Shown in pieces: positions 1 through 8,131 of a stretch of 19,744 bases of DNA. The translations under genes and the position numbers were made by a program. The DNA comes from JBDIAR01 sp039812545 (GTDB taxonomy: Bacteria; Actinomycetota; Actinomycetes; Actinomycetales; Dermatophilaceae), in assembly GCA_039812545.1 (NCBI GenBank), contig JBDIAR010000045.1:1-19744 (forward strand), given 5' to 3'. Every line of letters begins with the position of its first letter. Position 1 is the first letter of the stretch. The notes below the pieces were generated by a model. It searched no databases and was not told the origin of the DNA. It was given only the letters and a program-made list of their open reading frames with translations.

Positions 1-71
1 TTGCGCGCCGAGCTGTCGATGACCTCGTGGTCGTACGACTTCAGCCGGATGCGGATCTTCTGTCCCGCCAT
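1..71 (-). CDS. rpsJ: 30S ribosomal protein S10, N-terminal fragment
   Basis: The reverse strand from an ATG at 69-71 reads [17 protein letters not shown] and continues open to the window edge (23 codons plus 2 nt). This is the highly conserved start of ribosomal protein S10, a component of the 30S head and also the NusE transcription-antitermination factor. It is normally the first gene of the large S10 ribosomal-protein operon, so the rest of that operon should lie beyond position 1. A purine-rich stretch (GAGAGAGA) ends about nine bases upstream of the ATG and can serve as the ribosome binding site. The gene is truncated only by the window boundary. Identification is firm because S10 N-termini are nearly invariant. 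Confidence 0.95.
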
Positions 72-384
72 TCGCGTCGTCTCTCTCTCGGTTCTACTAC
101 CTGATGTGTTGCACTGACGTGACCCACCGACCCCCGAGGTCGGGTGTGTCGAGCTCGGCTCTCGCGACGTCCGGGCGCAAAGCGCCCTATTCGACGGAGT
201 GGGCCGATCCGGATCGGCTGTGCCGACGCTTCCCTCGAGCCGCCGTAGACGTCAGGCGAGGGCCGGCGGGCACGGCATACGCCGAACCCGCGCGTCAAGC
301 AACCGCTCTAGTGTGCCAGAGGCGCCAGCGGCGACCAAATCGGTCGACCGTGTCGGCGGCCCACGACCGGGTGACCGGAAACCG
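72..384 (-). promoter_or_regulatory. gene-free leader/promoter region upstream of rpsJ
   Basis: These 313 bases separate the stop of the 314-aa gene from the S10 start. I see no credible gene in them; the open frames that cross it lack family resemblance and are typical GC-rich antisense frames. On the minus strand a promoter-like pair is visible: TTGGTC (plus coordinates 333-338), a 17-nt spacer, then CACACT (310-315) within the extended element TGGCACACT. This would leave a 5' UTR of roughly 230 nt, long enough to carry control elements, but I recognise no specific structure. One copy of the window's dispersed heptamer (GGCATAC at 274) lies in this leader. Confidence 0.45.
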
Positions 385-1329
385 TCACCACTCCCACTGG
401 ACGCCGACGGTCCCGGGACCGAAAGGGCTCAGGTCGATGACGGCCTGGTTGCCGGTGACGGCGACGTCCTGGTCGCGGTCGCGTCCGCCGAGGTTCGTAT
501 AGCCGTAGATCTGCCCGGGCAGGGTCCCGGCGTCGAAGACGATCGCGACCCGGACGTGCTCGAGTTGATGGCGGCTGGACCGGCTGTGGTTGAAGGCCAG
601 CGCACCGGCCCGCGGCGACTGCTGGCGCAGCACGATCCGGTGCTCCTGCCCCAGCGACAACTTGGTGTCGAGGCGGATCTCGGCCACGGTCAGCCCCAGA
701 CGCTCGTCGGACCAGAGCTGCCCGACATACCCGCCCTCGAGCACCTGCAGCTGTGGAACCCCACCGCCGGGTTCGTCCAGGGAATGGATCGCGACATACC
801 GGGACGCGCCCTCGGTCACCGCCCGCACCCGTCCGGTGGTGACCTGGTAGTCCTCGCGGCGATCAGCTCCGATGTGCACCTCGTCGGTGACATCGAGGTG
901 ACGGACGTCGGCGCCCGGCACCAGGTTGAACGCGGCGAGCACATTGTGGATCGTGTCCTTGGCGCGGAAATCGCTGGCGAACTCGACCCGGGCGGTCAGT
1001 TCCCCCGCCAACGGCGTCACGTCGGGCGGGGCCGCGGCGGGTTCCGGGCGCGCCGAGCGGGGCATCGGCACGGTCAACTCGCGCAACAGATCCCCCGGGC
1101 CCAGGCCGATCGCCGATTCGACGTGCACGACGAGGCGGTATTCCTCCGGGGTGCGCGGACCGGCGCCCCCGGCGAGCCAGCGCGCCAGTGCCGCGGGCCG
1201 GTCCAGGTGCCCGTCCGCGGCCAGGCGACGTTCGAGCGCGGCGATGTCCAGGCCGGCGCCGCCGAGGGCCTTGCGGAACGCATCGGCGAACTGCGCGGCG
1301 TCGGGGAGTTCGTTGCCGCCGGGGACCAT
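385..1329 (-). CDS. uncharacterised protein with HTH-like N-terminus (paralogue A)
   Basis: This 314-aa protein starts at ATG 1327-1329; no strong Shine-Dalgarno is visible, so the start is less certain than the frame. Residues about 10-85 are helical and carry the segment LARWLAGGAGPRTPEEYR followed by IGLGPGDLL, resembling an Xre-type DNA-binding region. The rest (about 105-314) is predicted beta-rich and ends in FGPGTVGVQWEW. The same architecture and both anchor segments recur in the 294-aa gene at 1737-2621, so the two are paralogues. Proteins of this shape occur widely in actinobacteria and are usually labelled helix-turn-helix hypothetical proteins; their function is unknown to me. It follows the DUF2277 gene by 21 nt on the same strand and is probably co-transcribed with it. 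Confidence 0.8.
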   Translation of the reverse strand: MVPGGNELPDAAQFADAFRKALGGAGLDIAALERRLAADGHLDRPAALARWLAGGAGPRTPEEYRLVVHVESAIGLGPGDLLRELTVPMPRSARPEPAAAPPDVTPLAGELTARVEFASDFRAKDTIHNVLAAFNLVPGADVRHLDVTDEVHIGADRREDYQVTTGRVRAVTEGASRYVAIHSLDEPGGGVPQLQVLEGGYVGQLWSDERLGLTVAEIRLDTKLSLGQEHRIVLRQQSPRAGALAFNHSRSSRHQLEHVRVAIVFDAGTLPGQIYGYTNLGGRDRDQDVAVTGNQAVIDLSPFGPGTVGVQWEW

Positions 1330-1350
1330 GGGGTCAGCCTACGGCGGTGG

Positions 1351-1641
1351 TCACCGCGCCGGAACAGCGGTTCGGCGGGATTCTTGCGCGGCGCGTCGGG
1401 CTCGTGCCTTGGCGGCTTCCACCTCTCGGTCCTTGGCCGGGGAGAGGGCCACCAAGGAGGCCAGTAGATGCTCGGTGGCGTGCGTCACCGCGGCCACCGC
1501 CTCGTCGAATGCGGCCTGGTTCGCGCGGCTGGGCCGGGTCGTACCGGCCACCTTGCGGACATATTGCAGCGCGGCCGCCTCGATCTCCGCCGCGGAGGCC
1601 GGCGGCTCGAAATTGTGCAGTTGACGGATGCTGCGACACAT
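1351..1641 (-). CDS. DUF2277 family protein
   Basis: This 96-aa protein begins MCRSIRQLHNFEPPAS and continues with EIEAAALQYVRKVAGTTRPSRANQ, the hallmark of the DUF2277 family. Family members start at this MCR motif, which decides the start at 1639-1641 over a longer in-frame ATG upstream. The C-terminus is basic and Ala/Arg rich (KDREVEAAKARARRAAQ). No biochemical function is established. There is no ribosome binding site, but TAAACT sits 8 nt upstream of the ATG, which fits an actinobacterial -10 box with a leaderless transcript. It is divergent from the 294-aa paralogue at 1737 and co-directional with the 314-aa gene 21 nt downstream. Confidence 0.9.
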   Translation of the reverse strand: MCRSIRQLHNFEPPASAAEIEAAALQYVRKVAGTTRPSRANQAAFDEAVAAVTHATEHLLASLVALSPAKDREVEAAKARARRAAQESRRTAVPAR

Positions 1642-1649
1642 GGGTGGGA

Positions 1650-1655
1650 AGTTTA
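1650..1655 (-). promoter_or_regulatory. candidate -10 box (TAAACT) for the DUF2277 gene
   Basis: On the minus strand TAAACT is followed by 8 nt and then the DUF2277 ATG. The TANNNT pattern and spacing place the transcription start at or next to the start codon, and no Shine-Dalgarno is present. No good -35 hexamer is visible. The identical hexamer precedes purN at a similar distance, which strengthens the reading. Confidence 0.45.
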
Positions 1656-1736
1656 CGGCGACCCGGTAGAGGATCACTAACCCCGAAGCCCTATTGGGGG
1701 CGTCGGAGGTCCTATGGTGAGCGGGTGGAGCCACCG

Positions 1737-2621
1737 ATGGACGCCGAAAGCGTGCAGCTGGCTCTCTTTTCCACAGCATTGGGCCGTGCGCTCGCCGCCG
1801 CCCGGCTGACCCCCCAAGAAGTCCAGGCCAGAGGCGTGCTCGCCGGCGAACCCGTTCCGCTGACCACCCTGCGGGCCTGGCTGGCCGGCACCGGGCTGCC
1901 GCGGACCCAGGCCGAGTACCGGGCCCTGGCCGCGATCGAGCAGATCCTCGGGGTCCGCCCGGGCGGCCTGATCGCGACGAGCACGCCGCCCAAGCCGGTC
2001 CGCCCCGACGACCCGGCCACCCAGCGGCAGACCTTCCGTCGCGGCGACGTCCTGGCCCGCACCCTGATCGCGATGAACCTGCAGACCAAGGCGCTGCCGC
2101 CCACCCGGCTGGACCTGGTCATGGAACTCGACGAGGGCCGTCGCGAGCGCCGCCTGGTCTGCCGGGAACGACGGATCGCGGCCATCGACGGCGCCGACCG
2201 CTGGGCCGTGGTCTACATGCTCGACGAACCGCTCGCGCAGACGGCGATGGCGTATGCCGGGGCCGGCTGTTCGCGCGCGCGGGTCACCCAGGAGCCGACG
2301 GTCGGTCTGATGGTGGCCGAACTCGTCCTGCCCGAACCCCTGCGCGCGGGCGAGCACGCGGACGTGGAGTTCGTGATCGAGATCCCCCCGGGCGGGGTCT
2401 CCTTCCGGTACGAACACACCTTCGCCACGGCCTGCGAGATCATCTCGATCGGGGTCCGCTTCGATCCGGCGGATCCGCCGATGAGCGTCGAGGCATATGC
2501 CGAGTCGGCGGGCCGGGACCGTCCTCTCCCCGTGGTGCGTCCCGAACCCGGCCTGGCCAGGACGACGGTCACCGACTTCGGTCCGGGCATCGTCGCCCTG
2601 GGCTGGGAATGGCCCGACTGA
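1737..2621 (+). CDS. uncharacterised protein with HTH-like N-terminus (paralogue B)
   Basis: This 294-aa protein shares the layout of the 314-aa protein on the opposite strand. It has a helical N-terminus with LRAWLAGTGLPRTQAEYR and ILGVRPGGLI, then a Pro-rich hinge near residue 85, then a beta-rich domain containing MLDEP and ending FGPGIVALGWEWPD. These segments align with paralogue A in order across the whole length. I chose ATG 1737 because GGGTGGAG lies just upstream. An in-frame GTG at 1725 is an alternative and would suit a leaderless transcript behind TATGGT at 1713-1718. It is divergent from the DUF2277 gene, with 95 nt between the two starts, and ends 77 nt before icd. Function is unknown; a DNA-binding or regulatory role is inference from the N-terminus only. 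Confidence 0.82.
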   Translation: MDAESVQLALFSTALGRALAAARLTPQEVQARGVLAGEPVPLTTLRAWLAGTGLPRTQAEYRALAAIEQILGVRPGGLIATSTPPKPVRPDDPATQRQTFRRGDVLARTLIAMNLQTKALPPTRLDLVMELDEGRRERRLVCRERRIAAIDGADRWAVVYMLDEPLAQTAMAYAGAGCSRARVTQEPTVGLMVAELVLPEPLRAGEHADVEFVIEIPPGGVSFRYEHTFATACEIISIGVRFDPADPPMSVEAYAESAGRDRPLPVVRPEPGLARTTVTDFGPGIVALGWEWPD

Positions 2622-2698
2622 TCGGCCGCTCGGTATTGTCGACCGCGATTGCCGATCACCATGTCGGATCGCGGCGGCACCGGGACAACGGAGGACTC

Positions 2699-4918
2699 AT
2701 GACATCGAAGATCGTCTGGACCAAGATCGACGAGGCCCCGGCCCTGGCGACCTACTCGCTGCTTCCCATCGTCCAGGCGTTCACCGCCGGCACCGGCGTC
2801 GAGGTGGTCACCAGCGACATCTCGCTGGCCGGTCGGATCCTCGCGCAGTTCCCCGAGCGGCTGACCGAGGAGCAGCGGGTCGCCGACAACCTGGCCGCCC
2901 TGGGCGAACTCACCCAGCACCGTGAGGCGAACATCATCAAGCTGCCGAATATCTCGGCCTCCGTCCCTCAGCTCAAGGCGGCCATCGCCGAACTCCAGGG
3001 CCAGGGCTACGACCTGCCGGACTATCCGGAGAACCCCCACTCCGAGGACGAGAAGGACATCCAGGCCAGGTATGCCAAGGTGCTGGGTTCCGCTGTCAAT
3101 CCCGTTCTGCGTGAGGGGAACTCGGACCGCCGGGCGCCGCTGTCGGTGAAGAACTTCGCAAAGAAGCACCCGCACCGGCTCGGGGCCTGGACGCCGGACA
3201 ACAAGGCGCGCGTGGCATACATGAGCGGCGGCGACTTCTACGGCAACGAACGCTCCGTCGTGCGCGAGGACGGCGGCGGATTCCGGATCGAGTTCACCGG
3301 CGCGGACGGTCGGACCCGGCCGCTGGCGCAGGGCCTGAGTGCCCTGCCTGGCGAGATCCTGGACGGGACGTTCATGAGTGCCCGCGCGCTGCGCGAGTTC
3401 TACGCGGCCCAGCTCGAGGCCGCCCGCGCCGAGGGGCTGCTGCTGTCGCTGCACCTGAAGGCGACGATGATGAAGGTGTCCGACCCGGTGATGTTCGGGC
3501 ACGCGGTGTCGGTGTTCTTCGCCCCCGTTTTCGAGAAGTTCGGGGCGGAACTGGCCTCGGTCGGGGTGAACCCCAATCTCGGCCTCGGCGACCTCTACGC
3601 CAAGATCGGCGCGCTCCCCCAGACCACCCAGGATGCGATCACGGCGGCCATCGACGCGGTGTATGTCGATCGGCCGGCCCTGGCCATGGTCGACTCCGAC
3701 AAGGGGATCACCAACCTGCACGCCCCCAACGACGTCATCGTCGACGCATCCATGCCGGTCGTCGTGCGGGATTCGGGTCAGATGTGGAATGCGGAGGGCA
3801 AGCAGCAGCAGACCCTGGCGATGGTTCCGGACCGCTGCTACTCCACGATGTATGCCGCTGTGCTGGACGACTGCCGGGCCAACGGGGCGCTGGATCCGGC
3901 GACGATGGGCGACGTGCCCAATGTCGGTCTGATGGCCCAGAAGGCCGAGGAGTACGGCTCGCACCCGACGACCTTCGTCATCCCCGAGGACGGCACCGTG
4001 CGCGTCGTCGCCGACGACGGCGAGATCCTCATGGAGCACTCCGTGGCCGCCGGCGACATCTGGCGGATGTCCCGGGTCCGCGACATCCCGATCCAGGACT
4101 GGGTCAAGCTCGCGGTCACCCGGGCTCGGCTGACCGGCACCCCCGCGGTCTTCTGGCTGGACCGGCAGCGCCCGCACGACGCCAATGTCATCGCCAAGGT
4201 CGAGCGCTATCTCGGCGACCACGACACGACCGGCCTGGACCTGCGGATCCTCTCCCCCGTCGAGGCGGTCCGGTTCTCCCTGGCCCGGATCCGCGAGGGC
4301 AAGGACACGATCTCGGTCACCGGGAACGTCCTGCGGGACTACCTGACCGACCTGTTCCCCATCCTCGAACTCGGCACCAGCGCCAAGATGCTCTCGGTCG
4401 TCCCCCTGTTGGCCGGTGGGGGGCTGTTCGAGACCGGCGCGGGCGGCTCGGCACCCAAACACGTCCAGCAGTTCGTCGCGGAGGACTACCTGCGGTGGGA
4501 CTCCCTCGGAGAGTTCTCGGCGCTGGGCGCCTCGCTGGAACACGTGGCGGTGAACTTCGACAACCCCAAGGCGCAGGTCCTCGCGGACGCCCTGGACGTG
4601 GCGATCGGCGCGTTCCTGGACAACAACAAGTCCCCGGCCCGCAAGGTCGGCCAGATCGACAACCGGGGAAGCCACTACTACCTCGCGCTCTACTGGGCTC
4701 AGGCGCTGGCGGCTCAGCAGGCCGATCCGGGACTCGCCGAGCGCTTCGCCCCCGTGGCGAAGGCGCTGCAGGACAACGAGGAGACCATCAACGCCGAACT
4801 CATCGGTGCGCAGGGTAGGCCGGTGGACCTGGGCGGCTACTACCGCCCGGACGCCGCCTTGACCGAGGCCGCGATGCGCCCCAGCCCGACGCTGAACGCC
4901 ATCATCGACGCGATGTAA
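2699..4918 (+). CDS. icd: isocitrate dehydrogenase, NADP-dependent, monomeric type
   Basis: This 739-aa enzyme oxidatively decarboxylates isocitrate to 2-oxoglutarate with NADP+ in the TCA cycle. Its length matches the monomeric (about 740-aa) IDH family of corynebacteria and Azotobacter. Conserved active-site segments are visible: LPNISAS (N84, S86), the stretch from S131 and N134 to R138, and EGNSDRRAP (141-147). Known substrate residues of the Azotobacter enzyme (S132, N135, R139, R145) fall here with a one-residue offset, as I recall that numbering. The start is set by GGAGGA at 2690-2695. A TANNNT hexamer (TATTGT, 2634-2639) lies in the 77-nt upstream gap but has no convincing -35 partner. 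No terminator is obvious downstream. The gene appears intact and full length. Confidence 0.97.
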   Translation: MTSKIVWTKIDEAPALATYSLLPIVQAFTAGTGVEVVTSDISLAGRILAQFPERLTEEQRVADNLAALGELTQHREANIIKLPNISASVPQLKAAIAELQGQGYDLPDYPENPHSEDEKDIQARYAKVLGSAVNPVLREGNSDRRAPLSVKNFAKKHPHRLGAWTPDNKARVAYMSGGDFYGNERSVVREDGGGFRIEFTGADGRTRPLAQGLSALPGEILDGTFMSARALREFYAAQLEAARAEGLLLSLHLKATMMKVSDPVMFGHAVSVFFAPVFEKFGAELASVGVNPNLGLGDLYAKIGALPQTTQDAITAAIDAVYVDRPALAMVDSDKGITNLHAPNDVIVDASMPVVVRDSGQMWNAEGKQQQTLAMVPDRCYSTMYAAVLDDCRANGALDPATMGDVPNVGLMAQKAEEYGSHPTTFVIPEDGTVRVVADDGEILMEHSVAAGDIWRMSRVRDIPIQDWVKLAVTRARLTGTPAVFWLDRQRPHDANVIAKVERYLGDHDTTGLDLRILSPVEAVRFSLARIREGKDTISVTGNVLRDYLTDLFPILELGTSAKMLSVVPLLAGGGLFETGAGGSAPKHVQQFVAEDYLRWDSLGEFSALGASLEHVAVNFDNPKAQVLADALDVAIGAFLDNNKSPARKVGQIDNRGSHYYLALYWAQALAAQQADPGLAERFAPVAKALQDNEETINAELIGAQGRPVDLGGYYRPDAALTEAAMRPSPTLNAIIDAM

Positions 4919-5007
4919 CCCGAGCGGCCACGCGCCGCAGACCGCAGATGGCACGCCTCCCACCCGAGACCGCATACCGAGGAGCACCGCGCAGCAAGGA
5001 GGACCCC

Positions 5008-5900
5008 ATGACGAAGAATCAGTCCTGGCCAGAACTCACCATCGAAAGTTGGGCACCCACCCGCGAGACGCTGCACATGTGGCTGCAGATCGTCGGCAAG
5101 ATCCAACTGGTGTCCACACCATCGGTGAACCATTGGTGAAATATCACCTACCGGGTGAGCGCCCGCGGGCTGCGGACCCGGCTGATGAGCACCGGGACCG
5201 CGTCGGGGCGGCGCGGATTCGACGCCGAGTTCGACTTCCTCGACCACGAACTGATCCTGCGCACCACCGACGGTCAATCCCGGTCGATCGCGCTGCAGCC
5301 GCGCACGGTGGCCGACTTCTACGCCACGACGATGGACGCGCTGGCCGCCCTGTCGCTCCCCTGCACCATCGTGGCCGCGCCGAACGAGGTGTCGCCGGCG
5401 GTTCCCTTCGCCACGGACACCGAACACAAGGAGTACGACGCGGCCTCGGCGACGACGTATTGGCGTCAACTGGTGGCGAGCGACCGGGTCTTCCAACAGT
5501 GGCGAGCCGCCGAGTCGCCCCGGCATGGACCGGGTCGCCGCCACCGGCGTGTCCCACCTGGGTGATGCAAGAGGCCGAATCGCGCGAAAACGCCAGCGCG
5601 GGATTCTGGGCCGGAGGTTCGGCAGAGGGCTCGTACTACGCCTACGCCTACCCCGCTCCGGCCGGCTACAACGGGGGGCCGGCGAGCGAAGGGCGAGTAA
5701 CGGTGGGGCATGTCGACCAGCAGCTGGGCGAATGGATCCTGCCGTACGCCGACGGCCGCACCAGCGCCGACCCCGAGCGCACCCTGTTGACCTTCCTCGA
5801 CGAAACCTACGCGCTCGCAGCCGATCTCGGACACTGGGACCGCGCGACCCTGGAGATCGACCCCCATCGCCTCGACGCCGATCTTCGCCACCGCCACTGA
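5008..5900 (+). pseudogene. degraded DUF5996 family gene
   Basis: An ATG with an excellent ribosome binding site (AAGGAGGA, 4996-5003) opens a frame reading WPELTIESWAPTRETLHMW and then VNHW, where TGA (5137-5139) interrupts. The same frame continues with NITYRVSARGL, as DUF5996 proteins do; family members carry a second Trp at the stop, so TGG to TGA is the simplest change. The frame runs through VADFYATTMDAL and WRQLVASDRVFQQWRA, then is lost near 5510-5550. The C-terminal third resumes in another frame with WVMQEAESRENASAGFW, YYAYAYPAP and LGEWILPYADGR, ending at TGA 5898-5900. The usual middle segment (about 30 residues including a GK.SPVHFFWG-type motif) is missing. At least two independent lesions make this a pseudogene. 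The family's function is unknown. Confidence 0.9.
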
Positions 5901-5943
5901 GGGAACGAACCGCCGCGGCGCGCCTCTTGCCGGGGAGTCCGGT

Positions 5944-7077
5944 TTGCCCCACCCTGAGCATGTGACCCATTTCACAGCTCGCGCCGTCGCGCTCACCGTC
6001 ACCGTCGCCGGAACGTCCCTCGCGCTGCTCGCCACGACGGGCGGGACCGGCGCGCAGGCGGCGGCACCGGCATACGTGGCGCTCGGCGACTCCTACTCGG
6101 CGGGCGTCGGCACCTGGAACCGGGTCGATCCCACCTGCTACCGCTCGCCCAAGGGCTACCCCGTGCTCATCGCCTCCTCCCGCGGCTATGCGTTGAGCTA
6201 CCAGGCCTGTAGCGGGGCGACGACCAGCGAGGTCAAGGCGAACCAACTGGCTGCCCTGGGCGCCGGCACGGCGTACGTGACGCTGACCGCGGGCGGCAAC
6301 GACATCGGCTTCGCCCCGGTGATCACCGAGTGCGCCAAGCCCGGCTGGATGAGCAACTGCACCGGGGCGGTGAACAACGCCGAGAGCATCCTGTGGAACC
6401 AACTGCCCGCCCGGCTGGACGGGCTGTACGGCTCGGTCCGCGCCAAGGCCCCGAACGCCAGGGTCGTCGTGGTCGGCTACCCGCGGCTCTTCATGGGCGT
6501 CGACTGCAACCTGTTCACGTTCTTCTCCGGCGACGAGATGGCCAAACTGAACAGGGCTGCCGACGACCTGGCCACGGTGACCTCCTCGCGCGCCGGCGCC
6601 GCCGGCTTCGGGTTCGTCGATGTCCGCGGCGCCTTCGTCGGACATGCCGTATGCAGTTCGAGGGAGTGGATCAACGGCTTGTCCTCACCCGTCGACGAGT
6701 CCTTCCACCCCAACGTCAACGGCAATATCGCCTACGCCAATCTGGTCTCCCCCACCCTGACGGGATCCCGCACGACGACGGCCGTGACGGCGCCCCCGGC
6801 GTCCACCGCGCCGGCCGCCGCGCCGTCCACGGGCCCGGGTCTGCAGATGGGCCGGGCGGACGGCCCGAGCGCGCAGTGGTATGCCGCCGCGTTGCCGGAC
6901 CTGGCCAGCCCGGCCAATCTGGCCCGCGCCCAGGCCGCCGGTATAGATCGGGCAACGATCCGGCGACTCGACCGGGCGCTGCGCTCCAACAACCTCGTCC
7001 TCGCTCGCGCCGCTTGGGCCGAATTGCACGCTCTTGACAAGGCATTCGAGGTCGCTCGGGCCCGGCCGAGCCGCTGA
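5944..7077 (+). CDS. secreted SGNH/GDSL-type esterase or lipase with C-terminal extension
   Basis: The protein has an N-terminal signal peptide (hydrophobic run about 14-32, cleavage likely after GAQA near residue 39). An SGNH hydrolase domain follows: block I ALGDSYSAG (Ser50), ACSGAT (Gly91), GGNDIGF (Asn119) and DESFHPN (Asp251, His255). Six cysteines (65, 89, 130, 139, 188, 237) suit the three-disulfide fold of streptomycete SGNH lipases. Expected activity is hydrolysis of ester-linked lipids outside the cell; the substrate cannot be read. After residue 275 come a Thr/Pro/Ala linker and a helical region of about 75 aa that the catalytic domain does not need. I use TTG 5944 because GGGGAG (5932-5937) is well spaced; GTG 5962 is a good alternative and gives a shorter signal peptide. 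Confidence 0.9.
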   Translation: MPHPEHVTHFTARAVALTVTVAGTSLALLATTGGTGAQAAAPAYVALGDSYSAGVGTWNRVDPTCYRSPKGYPVLIASSRGYALSYQACSGATTSEVKANQLAALGAGTAYVTLTAGGNDIGFAPVITECAKPGWMSNCTGAVNNAESILWNQLPARLDGLYGSVRAKAPNARVVVVGYPRLFMGVDCNLFTFFSGDEMAKLNRAADDLATVTSSRAGAAGFGFVDVRGAFVGHAVCSSREWINGLSSPVDESFHPNVNGNIAYANLVSPTLTGSRTTTAVTAPPASTAPAAAPSTGPGLQMGRADGPSAQWYAAALPDLASPANLARAQAAGIDRATIRRLDRALRSNNLVLARAAWAELHALDKAFEVARARPSR

Positions 7078-7175
7078 CGACACGAGGATTTCCCGGACGG
7101 CCCAACGCCGTGATGGTTCGGCGTCGCGGCGCCGGTCGGCCGCACACCGACCTCACATCCAAAAGGGGATTCTCC

Positions 7176-7949
7176 GTGTCCAACACCATCGCCACGCCCA
7201 AGCTCGCCTCGCGCCTCGGCGCCGAGGCGCTCGGGACGTTCTGGCTCGTCTTCGGCGGCTGCGGAAGCGCCATCTTCGCCGCCAAGTTCCTCTCCGAAAA
7301 GACCGCCGGGGTCCAACTCGGTATCGGCTTCGCCGGAGTCGCGCTGGCCTTCGGCCTGACCGTGCTCACCATGGCGTATGCCGTGGGTCACGTCTCCGGC
7401 GGCCACTTCAACCCCGCGGTCACGCTGGGGCTCGCCGCGGCCAAGCGCTTCGAATGGCGCGACGTGCCGGCATACGTCGCCACTCAGGTGGTCGCCGGTC
7501 TGCTCGCCGGGGCCGCACTCTACGGCATCTCCCGCTCGAACAAGACCGCCGCCGACCCGGTGAACATGGCCGCCAACGGCTACGGTGCGGCCTCCCCCGG
7601 TGGCTACGGCCTCGGTGCCGTGATCGCGGCCGAGGTCATCCTCACCGCGTTCTTCCTGTTCATCATCTTGGGCTCGACGAGCACCCGGGCCCCGCAGGGT
7701 TTCGCGCCGATCGCCATCGGTCTGGGCCTGACCCTGATCCACCTGATCTCCATCCCGATCAGCAACACCTCGGTCAACCCGGCTCGGTCCACCGCGGTCG
7801 CGTTCTTCCAGGGCGGTGACGCTCCGGCCCAACTGTGGGTCTTCTGGGTGGCGCCGATCCTCGGCGCGCTGATCGCCGGCTCGACCTTCGCGTTCATCAC
7901 CGGGGTCGACCGGGAGAACATCGACGTCTCGGGCATCGCCGAGCGCTGA
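7176..7949 (+). CDS. aqpZ: aquaporin Z-type water channel
   Basis: This 257-aa membrane protein has six transmembrane segments and both MIP half-helix motifs, GGHFNPAVT (Asn79) and TSVNPARS (Asn201). Selectivity-filter positions match water-selective AqpZ: Phe52 in TM2, His189 in LTLIHLISIP, Thr198 and Arg204. Glycerol facilitators carry Gly and a longer Asp-containing second motif instead, so water is the expected permeant. The start is GTG 7176, preceded by AAAAGGGGA at 7161-7169; the frame is open further upstream but those residues do not resemble the family. The gene sits 98 nt after the SGNH hydrolase and is followed by a strong hairpin terminator, so its transcription is closed before mdh. 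Role: rapid osmotic water flow across the cytoplasmic membrane. Confidence 0.95.
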   Translation: MSNTIATPKLASRLGAEALGTFWLVFGGCGSAIFAAKFLSEKTAGVQLGIGFAGVALAFGLTVLTMAYAVGHVSGGHFNPAVTLGLAAAKRFEWRDVPAYVATQVVAGLLAGAALYGISRSNKTAADPVNMAANGYGAASPGGYGLGAVIAAEVILTAFFLFIILGSTSTRAPQGFAPIAIGLGLTLIHLISIPISNTSVNPARSTAVAFFQGGDAPAQLWVFWVAPILGALIAGSTFAFITGVDRENIDVSGIAER

Positions 7950-7968
7950 CGCCGAGCACCACCAACCC

Positions 7969-8013
7969 CGACGGGATGGTCGGGGCCCCCACCGGGCCCC
8001 GACCATCCCGTCG
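7969..8013 (+). terminator. perfect 20-bp hairpin terminator after aqpZ
   Basis: The left arm 7969-7988 and the right arm 7994-8013 are exact reverse complements, with a 5-nt loop CCACC. It starts 19 nt after the aqpZ stop. No long T tract follows (CCGTGTT), as is usual for strong actinobacterial terminators. Being symmetric, it could act in either direction and insulates mdh from upstream transcription. Confidence 0.85.
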
Positions 8014-8131
8014 CCGTGTTCCCACCGGTTGCCGGGTGCGAGGACGGTCACGGCAGCGGCCCTCCCCCGTCCGGCCGGGCGCTGGTAGCGTCGACATCGG
8101 CATACCAACCGTCGACGCGAAGGGCCCCAAC

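Noticed and set aside
199..1467. A 422-codon plus-strand frame at the left end
   Set aside because: It is antisense to the 314-aa paralogue and DUF2277 genes, both supported by homology or paralogy, and has no family resemblance.
2213..4987. A 924-codon open frame on the minus strand covering icd
   Set aside because: It is antisense to a clear monomeric isocitrate dehydrogenase, has no recognisable domain and shows the Arg/Val/Gly/Asp-rich composition of GC-driven shadow frames.
5137..5139. TGA read as selenocysteine in the DUF5996 gene
   Set aside because: The family has Trp here, no SECIS-like context was apparent, and the gene is independently broken downstream.
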